Notes under the pieces: model-generated | Seen by the model: only the letters and a program-made list of their open reading frames with translations | The model's database searches: none | What the model was told of the DNA's origin: nothing | Assembly (NCBI GenBank): GCA_963920525.1 | Contig: OY986438.1 | Coordinates: 214,706,896 to 214,770,895, forward strand | Source of the DNA: Dichetophora obliterata | Lineage: Eukaryota; Arthropoda; Insecta; Diptera; Sciomyzidae | Reading direction: 5' to 3' | DNA: 64,000 bases | Position numbers and translations under genes: made by a program | Shown: positions 45,510-58,410 of the stretch, one piece after another | Layout of the letters: the number at the start of each line of letters is the position of its first letter | How positions within the stretch are numbered: position 1 is the first letter of the stretch

Positions 45510-47350
45510 TAATTGATCTCATTCAAGTCAGAGTTACTGTCAAAATTTATAAAATTATCTGCTTGTGGATCGAACATTAGACGAATGCATCCTTTTGCTT
45601 ATTTTGGGGCTGCTAAAATCTTTGCATAGCCATCTGAACTTACTAGCGGATCTTGGCCTATTATCATCGATAACAAATCATTCTCGGGGTGAAAGAAGTA
45701 CGCGTTTTTTTTGATGAACGAACGGACGGCTTGTTATTTGAAAACGTGTCGACTTCCGTGAACTGCCAGTGGTTTATTTTTCACAAGAAACCAAAATGGC
45801 GCATGGACTTTCACAGTGAACTGCATTAGTTTCATTAATGTTATCGAGGGTTCCGTACACGGGACATAATAATAATAATAATGGATGATTCGAGACGCTG
45901 TTGTTAGCCATCGAGCTGTGTTAATAGCATCGTGATTTTGGCTGGCTAAGTTATCGTGGCACTCTCCTGAATGAACGGCTCTAACCATATGGTACACATA
46001 TAGCTAGTCGCCTTGAACACTCCAACCTTCTATGTTCTCTGGCATATCTACCATTGGTATGCTTTCGAAGTGTTGTTTGACCTGGCCAAACGGAATAAGC
46101 AATTAAAGATCCCACTAATTAATACATAAAATTTTTACACTTAAAGTGCCGTATACTGGCAGCTTAACTAAGCTCACCACATTAACAAAATAGTTATTAT
46201 TAACAATTTGTTAAGGTTTCGTATTCTGCTGCAAATTTAAAAGTTTTTTTCTTTACAATTTTGTTAATAACAGAAAGAGTCTTAACAACGAATGAAATGT
46301 ATGTGCTTAGATAGAAAATTGTTGTGAAAATAAAAAAATACAAATTATAATATAATATTGAGTTTAAATACATTAAACTGAAAAATGGAAGAATTTTTTA
46401 CTTATTTTAAGTGTTGATAATTAAATCTTGAAATCTGATAAAGCGCTTGCAAAGTCTCAAGCTGCACTCAAAGCATCTATTTATATAGCGCATCTCTTCT
46501 TTCAATAAGCATATCGATTTTGACCATGCATGGTGAACTTTAAAAGCTTTTTAAGCTTTTATGTTGTTAATGATTTTTAAGAATACCAACATTTACATAA
46601 CATAACAATCAGCTTAACAAGAGCTCCTTAACTATTTCTTGTTAAGCTAACAACCAGAATAGGGCTGTTAGTATACGGAACACAATAAAGTATGTATAGT
46701 TGAAAGAAATAGTTTTGTTGTGCAATGAATGGCAACTCGTTGAAGTGAAGAAGGCACATGAAGGTCTCTGCAATTGCCGATCTATCCTCGCAATAACTCC
46801 ACCTTTGTAGCCAGTGTTGGTAGGAGTTCGATGGTAACAAATAGCAGTCAAGTGATCCATATTGAAGTTTTCTTTACTCAAACAATCCACGATGCTCGTC
46901 TGGACTGGTCAAAGCAGTGCTGTCAGTGGACGTAGCATAGCCGATGCATTTGGCATCTGGCTTTTACACAGTGGTGATATGCTCTTTATTCGCATATCGG
47001 TCTATTCATATCCAGCATATCCAGTCTCGGCTATTATTTTCAAAGTTGGCTTTCTATTGCAATCGCAAGAGATACATGATAAAAAATCATTACACCTGGC
47101 CGTGACTTTTGTTTCCTTACGGAACTTCATACGTTCTCTAAATATTTAGTTTTTGTCGATGATAAGCCCATCAAAGAACTGACTTATATTTTCGGTTATT
47201 TCTGCAGATAACTCCACTTTGGCTTTAGCGGTAGTCGCTAACTGCAAATTTTTCATTAATATTGGCGCAAGCAATGTACCGTTGCGAATTGATGTGTTGC
47301 TGTGATCCAAAGCAGAGCAACGAAATTACGCACCAAATGTCCGCCACTAC
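45510..47350 (-). pseudogene. Pseudogene of an unnamed repetitive insect protein family, split by a MITE
   Basis: In minus-strand order: DKN-FRERMKFRKETKVTAR (about 47130), FNMDHLTAICYHRTPTNTGY and KGGVIARIDRQLQRP (46860-46760), frameshift to MCLLHFNELPF, a MITE (46146-46683), then FESIPMVDMPENIEGWSVQG, YHMVRAVHSGECHDNLASQ, INTARWLTTASRI, KVHAPFWFLVKNKPLAVHGS (45997-45734), AYFFHPENDLLSIIGQ and AKGCIRLMFDPQADNF. I recognise this as a family abundant in insect and hydrozoan genomes (HxxAIGCDGTxxNTGxxGGvIr.., LQWLVCxLHaNELPLRHL, ARWLTTAnRIlRLY, YAYFAHPENLLLaMI). It is probably a transposase of RNase H-like type, but I know no accepted name. Several stops and shifts; dead. Confidence 0.7.
46146..46683. 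mobile_element. MITE with CCGTATACT ends and GTTAAG/CTTAAC motifs
   Basis: GTGCCGTATACTGGCAGC on the left pairs with the complement of GGGCTGTTAGTATACGGAAC on the right (to 46683). GTTAAG/CTTAAC motifs recur inside both ends (about 46164, 46205, 46612, 46640). It interrupts the pseudogene described around it, so it arrived later. Confidence 0.7.
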
Positions 47351-50276
47351 AAATTTTTACTTTAGCTGTTTTTTTAACCTTGATATTATCCCAAACTATT
47401 CTATACTGGAAGAAGATTTGAGTATTATCTGAAGTGTTCTGAAACTTATACTATAATTTCTATATATTACAACTATAGTTTCTAAAAATAGTCCGATTAT
47501 TTTAATGATGTATAGAAATAATAACGCAAATTTTAAAGGGATAATGCTGTCATTAATCCTTTTTAGTTTTTTATTTTGTTTTTTTTTTATTATAGACATA
47601 TCAAATCAAACTATCCTCAATCTAAAAAATTCATTACAATAATAAAAAAATGAAAACTCGTGACAACACTCTGCTGATGTCTGCTTATGACTTTGGCACA
47701 CTTAAACTATTTTCGTAAATCCCTTGCCATGTGTCTTCATATCTACTTCAGCAAAAAACTAAACATAGCTTCGCTGTTTTCTCCCATTCTGCAAAAATTC
47801 CGATTTTGGCTGTAACTTGGTAATAATCATTTAACGAAAAATTGCTGCGTAAACATTTTACGACTACTTTATTGGATATACTTTTTGGATACAGGGTTAG
47901 GGTGAGGCCGAAAAAGTGGCATTTGTGTTATAGCTGTGTGGTGGATAGACATGGTGTTGTCTTCCAGCTCATGCATCATCATATAAATAACCACTTTTCG
48001 GAGAGTAACAGCAATAGCGATGCAAATGAGTGCGCTTGTTTTACGAGTTCGCTGTGACTGCATCAGTCCTTTTGTAACCATTGCTGCCCATTAGCATTTT
48101 TGTCTTTGGGTTTACGTTCCTTCGACTGACTACTACTATATCTGCCGTAGTCGCTGTGATTGTTGCTGATGTGGCATCATAAAATTGACGAATTGTTTGA
48201 TTGCTGCTTGGCATTATGTGACTGAGTTGCTGAGAACAACGAGGATAGTATTGCACGAGTCACCGCAGCAATTGGCAGCATGCACCGTAGAACAGCCAGC
48301 ATCAGCATCAGCAGCGATGAACGGTTGCATCGGCAACATTGTTGATTAATGTTTGGCTTTTCGAACGCGATTTGATTTTAAAAATGGTGCACAAGATGTT
48401 ATCGATGGGCCATCAACTGAAGCTACAAGACCGTAATTCCATAGATTTGCCTCCAACTCTGCTGCCTTAAATGCACTTTGTTGCAAGTGCATCGCTTAAG
48501 TTTAAACATTGTAGCTTATTTCTTTTGTTGGAAAGAGAAATAGGCCAAACTGTTTAACCTAATGAATAAATTGGTTTTTAAATGGCTTTATATACTATGA
48601 ATAAAACAAGATGTTCCAGCATATTAAACAGCTTTTGAAGGACCTGGAGTAATCTAACTGGAGAAAAAGGTTTTTAATACAATGTACTGTATCGAATAAA
48701 ATAATTTGAGGTCTTTATTACACGGTTCAACAAAAATTACCAAATTTGAAATTGCAAGAGTTCTAAATATGACTATTCTCGAATATATCAACAATGATGA
48801 AAAACATAGGTTACCCGGTTTTTCGTAGCCTGTCAGCATTTTGTGTAAAAAAAGCTTTTAATACTAAGCGGATACTAAGGCCTTGTAATTTAGCAAATGG
48901 TACCACAAACATTTTTTGTTGCAAAATTTTTCTTTTTATGGTATAGGTACTAAATAAATGCTTTCTTAAAATGTTTATAACTTCCAGTAAAATACTGCAA
49001 TTGATACAAAATTTGTGTCATTTGAAAGGAATTTGCAAGACCAATAGGTCTGGGTAGCCCAGATTCTAAAGTATTAAGAAAACTTAAAAAACCATAGCAC
49101 AGTGTTGCGTCTACAAAAAGCTAGCTGGACAAAATTTAGTCTCTTGTATAATAAAAATAAGGGAATATTTTTACAAAAAATATTCTTAAAGTCGGGAGAT
49201 TAACAATTTTTTGTTGGAAATATAATTGCAGATTAGTTGAAATAGACTGCTGGTGAAAATAAGCGAATTTTTTTCTTTGATGTAAGTTGAGGGGAAGTCC
49301 TAATGAAATAAAGGCCAAATTTTTAATCAAAGCTATATTAACACCATACTTAAGTGTTTTGCAAATACTGGATTTGAAACCAAAGCTGGTGTGGACTTCT
49401 ATGTAGTACAGAAAAGTTTCAATTTTAGTAAAAGATTTCTAGCCGTGTAGTTGCAAGTAGATGTACAAACTAGTTACAAATAGATTATTACATTTACATG
49501 CTGATTCTTGACTATGCTTCTTTGAACAAATTTTTCACAATATACTTTTCATTATTAAAGTTATAGAACTGACACGCACACATAAGCGAAGTCGTCATAT
49601 TTTATTTAGGACCCAGTAGTCCAAGTTTTAAAGGAATCTTTAATGAATCATGCACGATTTTTCTTCTTCTTTGACGAAACATGCTGATTCGGTCATTTTT
49701 TTGACGAAAATCTCATATAAAAGTTCCAAATTCGTGCACTGTTTGAAAACTTTTTGTTTTCGATAAACAAAAACAAGACAGATTTGTTAAGGAATTTTTG
49801 ACAAATGAAACGTTCTCGCGAATAACAAAAAGTGTAAGACAAAATTGTTATTGTTCACTTTTATTCATTTTAAAAGCACTTTTATTAATTTTTATTAATT
49901 TTTTTGGGTATGCGATAAAAATACCCCAAACTGCTCAACTGCTTACTCAGTTCTGTTTGTATATAATATAAGAGAGTGATTCTAACAGGTCTTCGCAAAA
50001 AAAAAAAAAAAAAAACAAAAAAAAAAAATGTTGTGTACGTTATTCGCGATAATGCTTCAAATGTATCTCATGCAGTAAGTTTCTTTAAGAAATCATCATG
50101 AAATTTTCGTGCACGATGCCTTGGACTGCAGGGGAGCTGTCTGCACAATACAATTAAACACAGTTCATGTGCACAAAAAACCCGGTTTCACTCAGACTGA
50201 CCAGTACAGTGTATTTTTGAGTAACTGATTGCCCACGTAGACTGAGAACTGCAGTGTATTGTGGGCCATCTACATA
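47351..50276. other. No gene recognised
   Basis: 47.7-48.5 kb is less AT-rich, with GCT/GAT triplet runs and no recognisable reading frame homology; it looks like single-copy host non-coding DNA. An A-rich tract lies at 49997-50030. Nothing else supported. Confidence 0.4.
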
Positions 50277-50468
50277 AGGGATATTCACGATTCAGTGCAC
50301 TTGCCTGTTCAGTTGAGGACTTGTGCAGTTAGGTTTTGGTGAGCACACCACTATCACTTTTTTCAAAGCTGTCCTATTTGCTTAAGTCCTCATGTTGGAG
50401 GACTTGTGCAGATTTTTGTCGTACGTGTATTTCGTTTTTGTAAAGTTCACTGAATAGTGAATACCCCT
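50277..50468. mobile_element. Short MITE with AGGGRTATTCAC ends
   Basis: AGGGATATTCACGATTCAGT on the left pairs with AGGGGTATTCACTATTCAGT read inward from the right (ending 50468). The 192-bp segment has no coding content. Also contains two GAGGACTTGTGCAG copies (50309 and 50398). Confidence 0.65.
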
Positions 50469-52827
50469 ATTGTTGCGTAGTTTTTAGTGACACGTGATTT
50501 GAGTTGCCACTAGTAAAATTATTGTATATTATTGCCGAGTGTTGCATCATTGGCATCACTGATAGGTCGTGTTTACATGAAGAAAAAATTCACCCTCGCA
50601 AACAAATTTTAAATAATTTACGTGTACAACAAAAAATTAATTTTTGTCAGAATAAAAAACATAGCCGAATAAAAAAAATCGCCAAATAGCCAAAAGATGA
50701 CCGCGAAAAAAATCACCACTTATGGCTATAAATAGCCAAAAAGGCAACACTGGATGTAATCACAAAATCGAATCTCAAGCGAAGAATATGAAAGACATCG
50801 TCACCAAAAAAACATATAGTAAAGATCATGGTAGAACAACCGTTTCTATATAATTTATTCGATTTTTGTTTTTCTTGGATTATGACGTTATTCTTAACGA
50901 ACGATATGTTAACTTGTACAAAATAATAAAATGTTATACCTGTATATGTTTATTTTTTAAAAAGTGAATAGATTTCTGTATAAAGTACGAAAAAACAAAA
51001 CTGCTATGCACGCTAACTATAACCAAGACCTTTATCATAGCTTCATATTGCTTAAAATAAATCTTGCCTATTTCAAGGAGCTGCCCTAATGCCTTGGGAT
51101 TCAACCTTTTAAAATTAAATTCAAGAATTTTTTTTAAATATTTGAGCTTAAATTAAAGATATTATAAACAAAAATATTTCCTTTGATGTTTTCAGGTGCG
51201 CATAATATAAATGCATATTATAATTTGATACAAACTACCTACATTTTAACAGCTGAGTGTTCTCACTGAAACGACTGATTGTTGCTTCCAAATAATTTTA
51301 TTGATTAAACAAACCTAACGTTTGAAAGTGTTCACAAAAAAGAAGGCCAAAATAAAAGGTAGCTTGATTTTTATGGCGAATTGACTTTTAGGTTAATACT
51401 TCAGTATATATAAATTTTCACTCCCATAAATGTGCTGTTAAGAGGTTGTTTGGTTAAACGAAAGGCTTGTGGAATAATTGTGCCTTAAAATGTGCCTTTT
51501 AACTATCATACATATAAGTACTCAAAAAAAAAAAACAACAACGTGTAACCCATTTTTACTTGCTTCCGAAGCACGTTCTATTATATATTTGTAATTCTTC
51601 ACGTTTAAAACGTGATTTATGCCTTTCCCCACTCCAAGAAAATTACCCAAATTTTGGCAGCATCAACAACACTTGTCTTCGCCACAATTCCTGTTAATTT
51701 TAAATTTATTTCCTTCTGCCACAAATGCAGATCTTCTGCCACTTCTCAGCAACTGTCAGACCAACAGCAGCAGTACGTAGCGCAAAAGCCTAACATACAT
51801 CATCTTTAAGAAGCCACAGACAGACAGACCGACAGACTACCAGGCGTCTTCAGTGTAAGAAGAAAAAAAGATACTCAGGCAAAACTTTTCGTTGAGAGCC
51901 TGCCACCGAGCATGAAACCACCCAGCCTTTCTCCATTAAGAGCGTCATGTTCACCTTTGTTCGTGTTTAAAAACTTAACACACATTTCAAGTCGCTATCC
52001 TCACACGAACAAGATGCTCACATGATGTCCTTCGCCCCATTATCACTTTTCTGTTAGGAGCTTTGTTTTTACGCAAAATTTTAATATCTGCCTGCAGAAA
52101 CGCAACATGCTGCCGCATAACGGATTCCCACACTATGCCTCATACTCGGTTGAAGAAGCAGGCGGCTTAAATTGTGTCAAAAAGTTTGAAATTGGTAACA
52201 CAAACAGACTCTGCTGAGTCCACCCAACAAACAAATGTTGAATACAAAATAAATCCATGGATTTACGTGCTGCATATTATAGCATATTCAATGGGCCTGA
52301 AACCGACGTAACAACAAAAACAAAACCAACTAGAATTGAGGTCCTTAAATTAGTTTGTGTGTGTTTTGTGTCGGTGGAGCTCTTCTGGGTTGCTCTGGAT
52401 TTTTGGAATATTTATTATTATTTGTGTTTTTTCTTTCGTTTTGATCAACTGATGCCAAGAGAACTTTCATAATTCTGTTTTGTTATCGCTTTCATCGAGT
52501 TGCCACCCTATTTGCTTAATGTGTAAGTCACAATTCTTAACATTATTTTGTTAAATTATTGTTTTTACAAATACACCAGTACAATGGAACAAAATGTTCC
52601 AAATAATGTCAATATAACGAGTATGTTTATTTATAAAATTTAAAAAAGTAACTTCAAAATAACAGCAAACTCTTTGGTTAAAGATGTTATGCTGCGATTA
52701 TTGCATAGTGCTCGGTTTTATAAAAGCTGGTTTAAGTTTTTGTTATTTGCTTTCGTTTTTGGTTCAAGGCAATTTGTATTTGCCATGTTAAGATAATTTC
52801 GGCTATACAGAGTAAGTTGGTTATACT
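50469..52827. other. No gene recognised
   Basis: 51.6-52.3 kb is less AT-rich with CAG/CAA and CAGACAGAC runs, resembling fly intron or UTR DNA. No motif in any frame. Confidence 0.4.
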
Positions 52828-52828
52828 T

Positions 52829-55800
52829 AGGGATATCGGGATTTCGATTCCGGGATTTTCGGGATCTGAAAATACAATCCCGGGATCGTCCCGAAGCTTT
52901 TTTATTTCGTTTTTTTTTGCCAAAAAGTGCAACACATTCACTTCTGTTCTATTATCTATACTCTATACTATATATAATATAAAAGGCTTCTCACGTATCT
53001 GCGACGACGCTATACTTAAAAAGTGCTAAACCAACTTTAGTAATTCTTTCACTAATATAAAGCTACATGATTAACTTAAAATCTTGCATCCTTTATTTTT
53101 TTAAAACCACTTTTAAAAGTTACTAAAATTTAAATTTATAAAGTAGTCAAAAAACCAAACATAAAATGCATTGCTTCACTAAATTGTTAGACACACAAGC
53201 AGCATTAAGCTTTATCTCTCTTTTCCTCTGCTGTAGACTTTCTTATTGTTTCTATTGCGGTGTCAGGTAGCTTGCACATTTATACTCTCCCATATTGAGA
53301 ATTGTTTAATGAGCGCTTTAAAGAGCATACTGAAAACAACCCAGTGGTAAATGAACACATGACATAACCAAGTTTTTCTTAAATCCAATGTAGCTGCGAG
53401 GCCTCCAACACCTGTACACAATTCTGAATTACAATTGTTCATGCATGGCCGCAAAACAACTGATGACATATACCTTATACAGTAAACTGCTTTTTGTAGT
53501 ATTCTCATAAGACTTTAGCAGATTTTTTTGTGCTCCGATTTATATTGCAAAATTAAACAAAGGTGTAGTGGACGGGCTGTCAAAAGCAAACATTCCGACA
53601 AACGGATAATGTGGAATACAGGTAAATAGAGGGACATATAGAAATGCAGACTAATAGAACAAAAACTGACATATGAATTCACAGTAAGGTGGAGCTAAAA
53701 CTATTGGTTTTTTGCAAATTTTATTTTGCCCGGCCGCGGTTATGTTGAGAATGAATGTAAAACTTATTATAAAGTGTGTGCGCATTAGTGAATAAGTATT
53801 TTAAGCAATTTTTTCAGATAAATGATATGTACTATGAAAGAGTGGGGAAAATGGAAATTGAAAAAACTTCAACAAAATAACTTTTGCCCTATTTTTTGAT
53901 CGAAAATTTAATATTTTAAAGGTTTTGTGAAAACAATATGAAGCATTGATTGGTTTAATCTTTTCTCATTTCTCCAAATTCACTTAATTGAGCTTTCAGA
54001 CAACGGAAATTTGATGAACATGGATTTGAAAATGGCCGAGATGTTGGCTTGCACATTAAAAAATTTAAATTTCAATCGGTTTTTCCTCATCCTAATTCTC
54101 AAAAAAAATGTGTTATACGTGAGAAAACCTGTAGTTTTCAAGATATCGCAATAATTTTGATGTCATGATAACCCCAATTTTCGAAAAATATTTCGTTTAC
54201 CGTTATTTTTATAAATTAACGACTTTTCATAAAAATTGCGTTGTACTGAGAAAATCTATAGTTCTCGAGATATAGCCAAAAATTTCATGTTATAGTAATG
54301 GAAATTTTTCAAAACTTAAGAAGAATATATTCATGTTAATTTAATTACAAATTCAAAAAAATGTTTTACCAATATTTTTTATAATCCTTTTATGCAGGAC
54401 TTATTAAAAGTTCAAAATACAGTAAAAGCCAAGCAACTTTATGTCACCATAACAATTACTGCAGGAAGGTAATTAATTTTTTAATACCATTTTTTAATTA
54501 CTAAGCATATACAAATATTTTATATTGTGCATTTGAAGATAAAACGAAAAATACCTAATTTTAAAATTTCAAATTTGTTCATGGTATTTAATTTTTTTTA
54601 TTGCAGGCAAAGCAGCGAGTATTTGCTAGTAGTACATATTTTGTATCAAATTTATATAACAAAGAAAAACAATTTGTACCAATTCAAAAAAAAAAAAAAA
54701 AAAAAAAACGAAACACAAAAATAATGTCAATTTTGTCCACTTTTTTTCAACGCTTCGTAATTTTCTTAATTTTCCATTTGGGTAAAAGATGTGTATTCAA
54801 GAGTCTTTTTTCGAAAGCATTTTATTTTCAGGCGATCAGGAGACGCTCATAAGATAAGTCATATTTTTGCGCCATATTCAGGTGAGTACTGCTTTGACTG
54901 AATTGCTTTTTTTAATATCTTTTAGAATAACATCTTATAATATCCTTATTACATCTTTATTACGTTTTATCATTACCAAATTCCAAAGTTTGATAGACTA
55001 GAGCAAATGTTAATAAATTCATCTAAGTTTCGTGCTGTAAAACTATCCAAATGTATAGGGAGAGAAAAAACAAGCAATCTATGTTTGAATGGATTTGTCC
55101 AAAAAACACGTATATTCCTTGTAACACATGTGTTCAGATTTTATAGCATTGTTATAGTGCGAGTCAACCCCATTATTAAATGCTAGTTTTTTTGTAAGGC
55201 ATGATAATAATGTGGTAAATAACCAATCCGATCACAATTTAATAATCAATAAGCATCTTATATTCCATTCAATTAAATAACATTACATTATATGATAAAA
55301 TGAAAGAAACCGAAACTAAAATGTATTTGAATAAATTTAAAGATAGTCCAAAATCTATTTAAATTCCAATTTTAGAATTAAACAGTGGGTTGGTCACAGC
55401 TGAATCACTCAAGACTACTGAAGATGAAACGGATAGCCTCTTCTGAAGCAGTCTAGTCTGCTGTGTGATCGACCTTATAGAGAGCTTTTGTTGTTGCCTT
55501 CTTTCATAACTTACTTGACTAACCTTGTAAAATTTATTATTAAATTATAATCTTGTAAAATTCAATCAAGACCCATCTTGATTTATACAACCCATTGTAT
55601 AAATGCTCCAGGCAAGGATATAAATATATATATAGCTCTCATCTTCTAAAAAACTTTTTCATTAGGCTTGAAAAAGAAAGCTGATGAAGGCAATTCACCG
55701 CACCAAGCTGTTGCGCAAAAATTTTTTGACCCTATCCAAGATCGTAATCGTTCTGTGCAAAAGTCGTAGGGTTTTCCAAGAGCAACAAAATTCTCCGCAT

Positions 55801-56388
55801 CTCGAAATAAGACTTTTAAAACCCGACATTGCAAACCAAAAGTGATCAAAAGTGTTTTGCCAAAAAATTAAAAATTAAGCTCAAGCACTGCTTCCGCTTT
55901 GTAGTTTTTTAATATGAATTTTATTTTTATTACAATATATTGCGAAGAAGCCATATTCAGCTGTGTATATGTATATTTTGGAAGGCCTGAAAGCTTTGCT
56001 TGCATGTTGAGCTTCTTCCATTTTTGCAATTAGAAAATAACTGGCAACCGATCAGTTGTTTACGGAACTTAAAAGCCATGTGCGTTAAACATATCGTTGG
56101 GCTACTTAAAATGACCACACTTTTGGTTTTTAAAGATTTCATGTAATACAACGTAAAATATAAAAACCTCGGTAAAGTGTGGTATCACACTGAAAACAAC
56201 GCAATTGTGAATATCTTAATGTGTTTTGTTACTTTATAATTGAATAAATTTAAATTTTTTAGTTTCAAGTAATAAATAATAAAATATTGTACTAAAAATG
56301 ATTTGAATTATGTACTTATTAATGTTTTCATTCCCGAACTAGTCCCGGGATCCCGGGATTAAGATTTTCAATCCCGATAATCCCAATA
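52829..56388. mobile_element. Possible 3.6-kb element bounded by inverted GGGAT/CCCGGGAT modules
   Basis: Left module (52829-52896): GGGATTTTCGGGATCTGAAA, then AATCCCGGGATCGTCCCGAA. Right module (56331-56388), read inward: GGGATTATCGGGATTGAAAA, then AATCCCGGGATCCCGGGA. Order and spacing of the parts agree, in inverted orientation. A solo copy is at 41.56 kb. No transposase was recognised between them; the interior includes a piece of repeat R (53.8-54.3 kb). They could instead be two independent insertions. Confidence 0.45.
53800..54320 (+). repeat. Dispersed repeat R, partial copy
   Basis: Matches copy 1 (TGCCCTATTTTTTGATC block) and copy 2 (TTTCTCCAAATTCACTTAAT, then TTTCAGACAA..GAAATTTG and TTTTCAAGATATCGCAATAA), with the blocks in rearranged order. 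Non-coding. Confidence 0.55.
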
Positions 56389-57006
56389 AGCCTCGATTAT
56401 AAGCAATTCAAACTGTCTTTCACCTTATCAATTGTTTTGCCTTATCAATAATTCACGTATGGTTCAATCAATTCTTCCACTAATAATCTACCCTTTTCCT
56501 TTCAGGTCAAAGACCAAACGTTGTTTGTATAAGGCGCAGGCCTTGGTTCTTTGATATTTTTTTTGAAAGCAAATAAACTCTCTACACATTCTATGGTGAA
56601 CTTCAGTAGATTCGTTGAACTTCAAAGAAGAATAGTGGAAAAAGAAGAGGCAACTAGAACAGACACAATCCCTGGCCTTGTGAGCTAAAAATAGCTTAAC
56701 TGCTCTAACGTCATATAAAGTAATGGCCTATGAGAAGGAAGTTCGTGTGATGTCAACAAAAGAATTTATTCGAACTAGTGTCGAATCATATAAAACTTAA
56801 ACAGTGAGTTGGTCATTTCTGGCCGTATTTTTAGTACATAGTTTTTTCAAATTTGGGGTAAGTTTGTTTTTGACAAAAATTATTGGGCTTTTTGATTATT
56901 TTTCTTTATAATAATTAGAATTTCCGTAAGAAACTATACATAAACATTAACTAATTGACTTTTAGTAAAAAGATATAAGTGCTTAACGGAAATATGAAAA
57001 ACATTT
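56389..57006. other. No gene recognised
   Basis: AT-rich; nothing supported. Confidence 0.4.
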
Positions 57007-57008
57007 TA

Positions 57009-57516
57009 GGGCAATTCACGATCTTGTTGCATCGATGCAAATGCAAAAAAAGCAGCTGTTACAAAAACAAAAAGAATTGATGTGCATTTGCAACGTTCAT
57101 GCATATGCTATAACAAAAAGCTGTTGCATATGTAAATCCAATCGTATTGTGTACGAATGTTTTCATTTTGCATTGAACACAACCACCGATACTTTCTGAA
57201 CAATGCTTATTGAACAGCTTTTTTCATTGCTTACGTTTTCAGCGGAAAAACAATTCATTTATAATAAAAAAAAGTGGTAAAGAAATGGAAGGAGTTTTAA
57301 AAATTAAAATTTTTAAAAAGTGAAAATACCAATAAAAAATGTATAGAGGAAGAAATTCACATAATTTTGCATTTTTTTGAGGAGTCCAACGTAAAATGTA
57401 CACAAAAAACAGTTGTTGTAAAGCATTTGCAACATCATAATGTTGAAGGTCTGCTCACAATCAGCTACCCTTGTAAAAACGCATTTGCAACAATGCAACA
57501 AGATCGTGAACTGCCC
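57009..57516. mobile_element. MITE with GGGCAATTCACGATC ends
   Basis: GGGCAATTCACGATCTTGTT on the left pairs with GGGCAGTTCACGATCTTGTT read inward from the right, and both go on with GCAT..TGCAAATGC. About 35-38 bp of terminal inverted repeat at roughly 90 per cent identity. Flanked by TA on both sides (57007-57008 and 57517-57518). GCATTTGCAAC-like motifs recur inside. A TA-inserting (Tc1/mariner-like) MITE is the simplest reading. Confidence 0.8.
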
Positions 57517-57542
57517 TAATATTTATTTGTGCACAAAGTCTT

Positions 57543-57580
57543 CAGAAATCTTCAATTTGGCACAGAAATCTTCAATTTGG
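57543..57580. repeat. 20-bp tandem duplication
   Basis: CAGAAATCTTCAATTTGG occurs twice, 20 bases apart, perfect. Confidence 0.9.
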
Positions 57581-57864
57581 TTTCTTTTCTTTTGAAAAAG
57601 TATTCTTTAGAAAATACAATAATGATACACAATTTTGTATGTGGTTGGTATGTATTATAACAAAATTAGTTTAAAATTTATTTAAAAAGAAAAAAATGTT
57701 CCAGTAGGAAATGTAATGCATCTTCAGACCTGATAACATAGCAGAACTTTACTGCTTACTTTAACGCTGAAACTGCAACTGAAAAATGGGACCGTACAAA
57801 GTATAATTTTTAGAATATATTTGTGTGATAATATTACTAATAACTGCGTCCATTCTATGAATTT

Positions 57865-58410
57865 TATTCGTAGTTTTCAGCCACGTAGAATCGTACATAT
57901 TACGTATTCGTATTCTAAAAAAAAATTCTGTCTGAGCTGGGGCTTGAACCTCGGCTTTTTAGTTTACGGGCCACGCACTCTACCAGTAGGCTACAGTTAC
58001 TTTACAATCATAAAGTTCCTTACGTTCTATAGATGTTTGACAAACAAGGCTGAACGATTTTGGTTTTCAATTTCTTAGAATCCACTAATAATTCGTACAT
58101 TCTACTAATAATTCCCACGGTCAGCGTACGAATGAATTGTTTCTACTAATATTATTTTTCATTCGTAAATAGTACGAAAGCATTGGTAAATACTACGAAT
58201 GAAATGAAAGAAATTCCGAAGTTATTCATACGAGAAATTTACGAATATTATTATTTATATGTACACAATCATAGATACTACATCAGGTATTAGAAAAATT
58301 TTACGAATGAATTCGTAAAGATATCACAATAAAAATACTGTGTATTTTGTACGAATATTTGTAGAATGTAAGAATATTTTGTTTACTAATATCATTCGTA
58401 GAAATTTTAC
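57865..58410. repeat. TACGAA/TTCGTA motif cluster
   Basis: About a dozen TACGAA or TTCGTA hexamers in 545 bp in both orientations, for example near 57867, 57907, 58091, 58128, 58161, 58174, 58193, 58232, 58300, 58310, 58350 and 58396, often with an ACTAAT or ATGAA neighbour. A tRNA-like sequence lies inside. Ends are not resolved. Probably a repeat element whose ends carry this motif. Confidence 0.6.
57930..57996 (-). other. tRNA-like sequence (SINE head or tRNA pseudogene)
   Basis: Minus strand reads GTAGCCTACTGGTAGAGTGC, GTGGCCCGTAAAC and then GAGGTTCAAGCCCC. TGGTAGAGTG fits a Pol III A box and GGTTCAAGCCC a B box, at tRNA spacing. The acceptor stem does not pair well, so I do not call a functional tRNA. 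Most likely the tRNA-derived part of a SINE. Confidence 0.5.

Noticed and set aside
53263..53508. 81-codon minus-strand frame with some ordinary amino acid composition
   Set aside because: No family recognised and no splice or start context; could not be supported.
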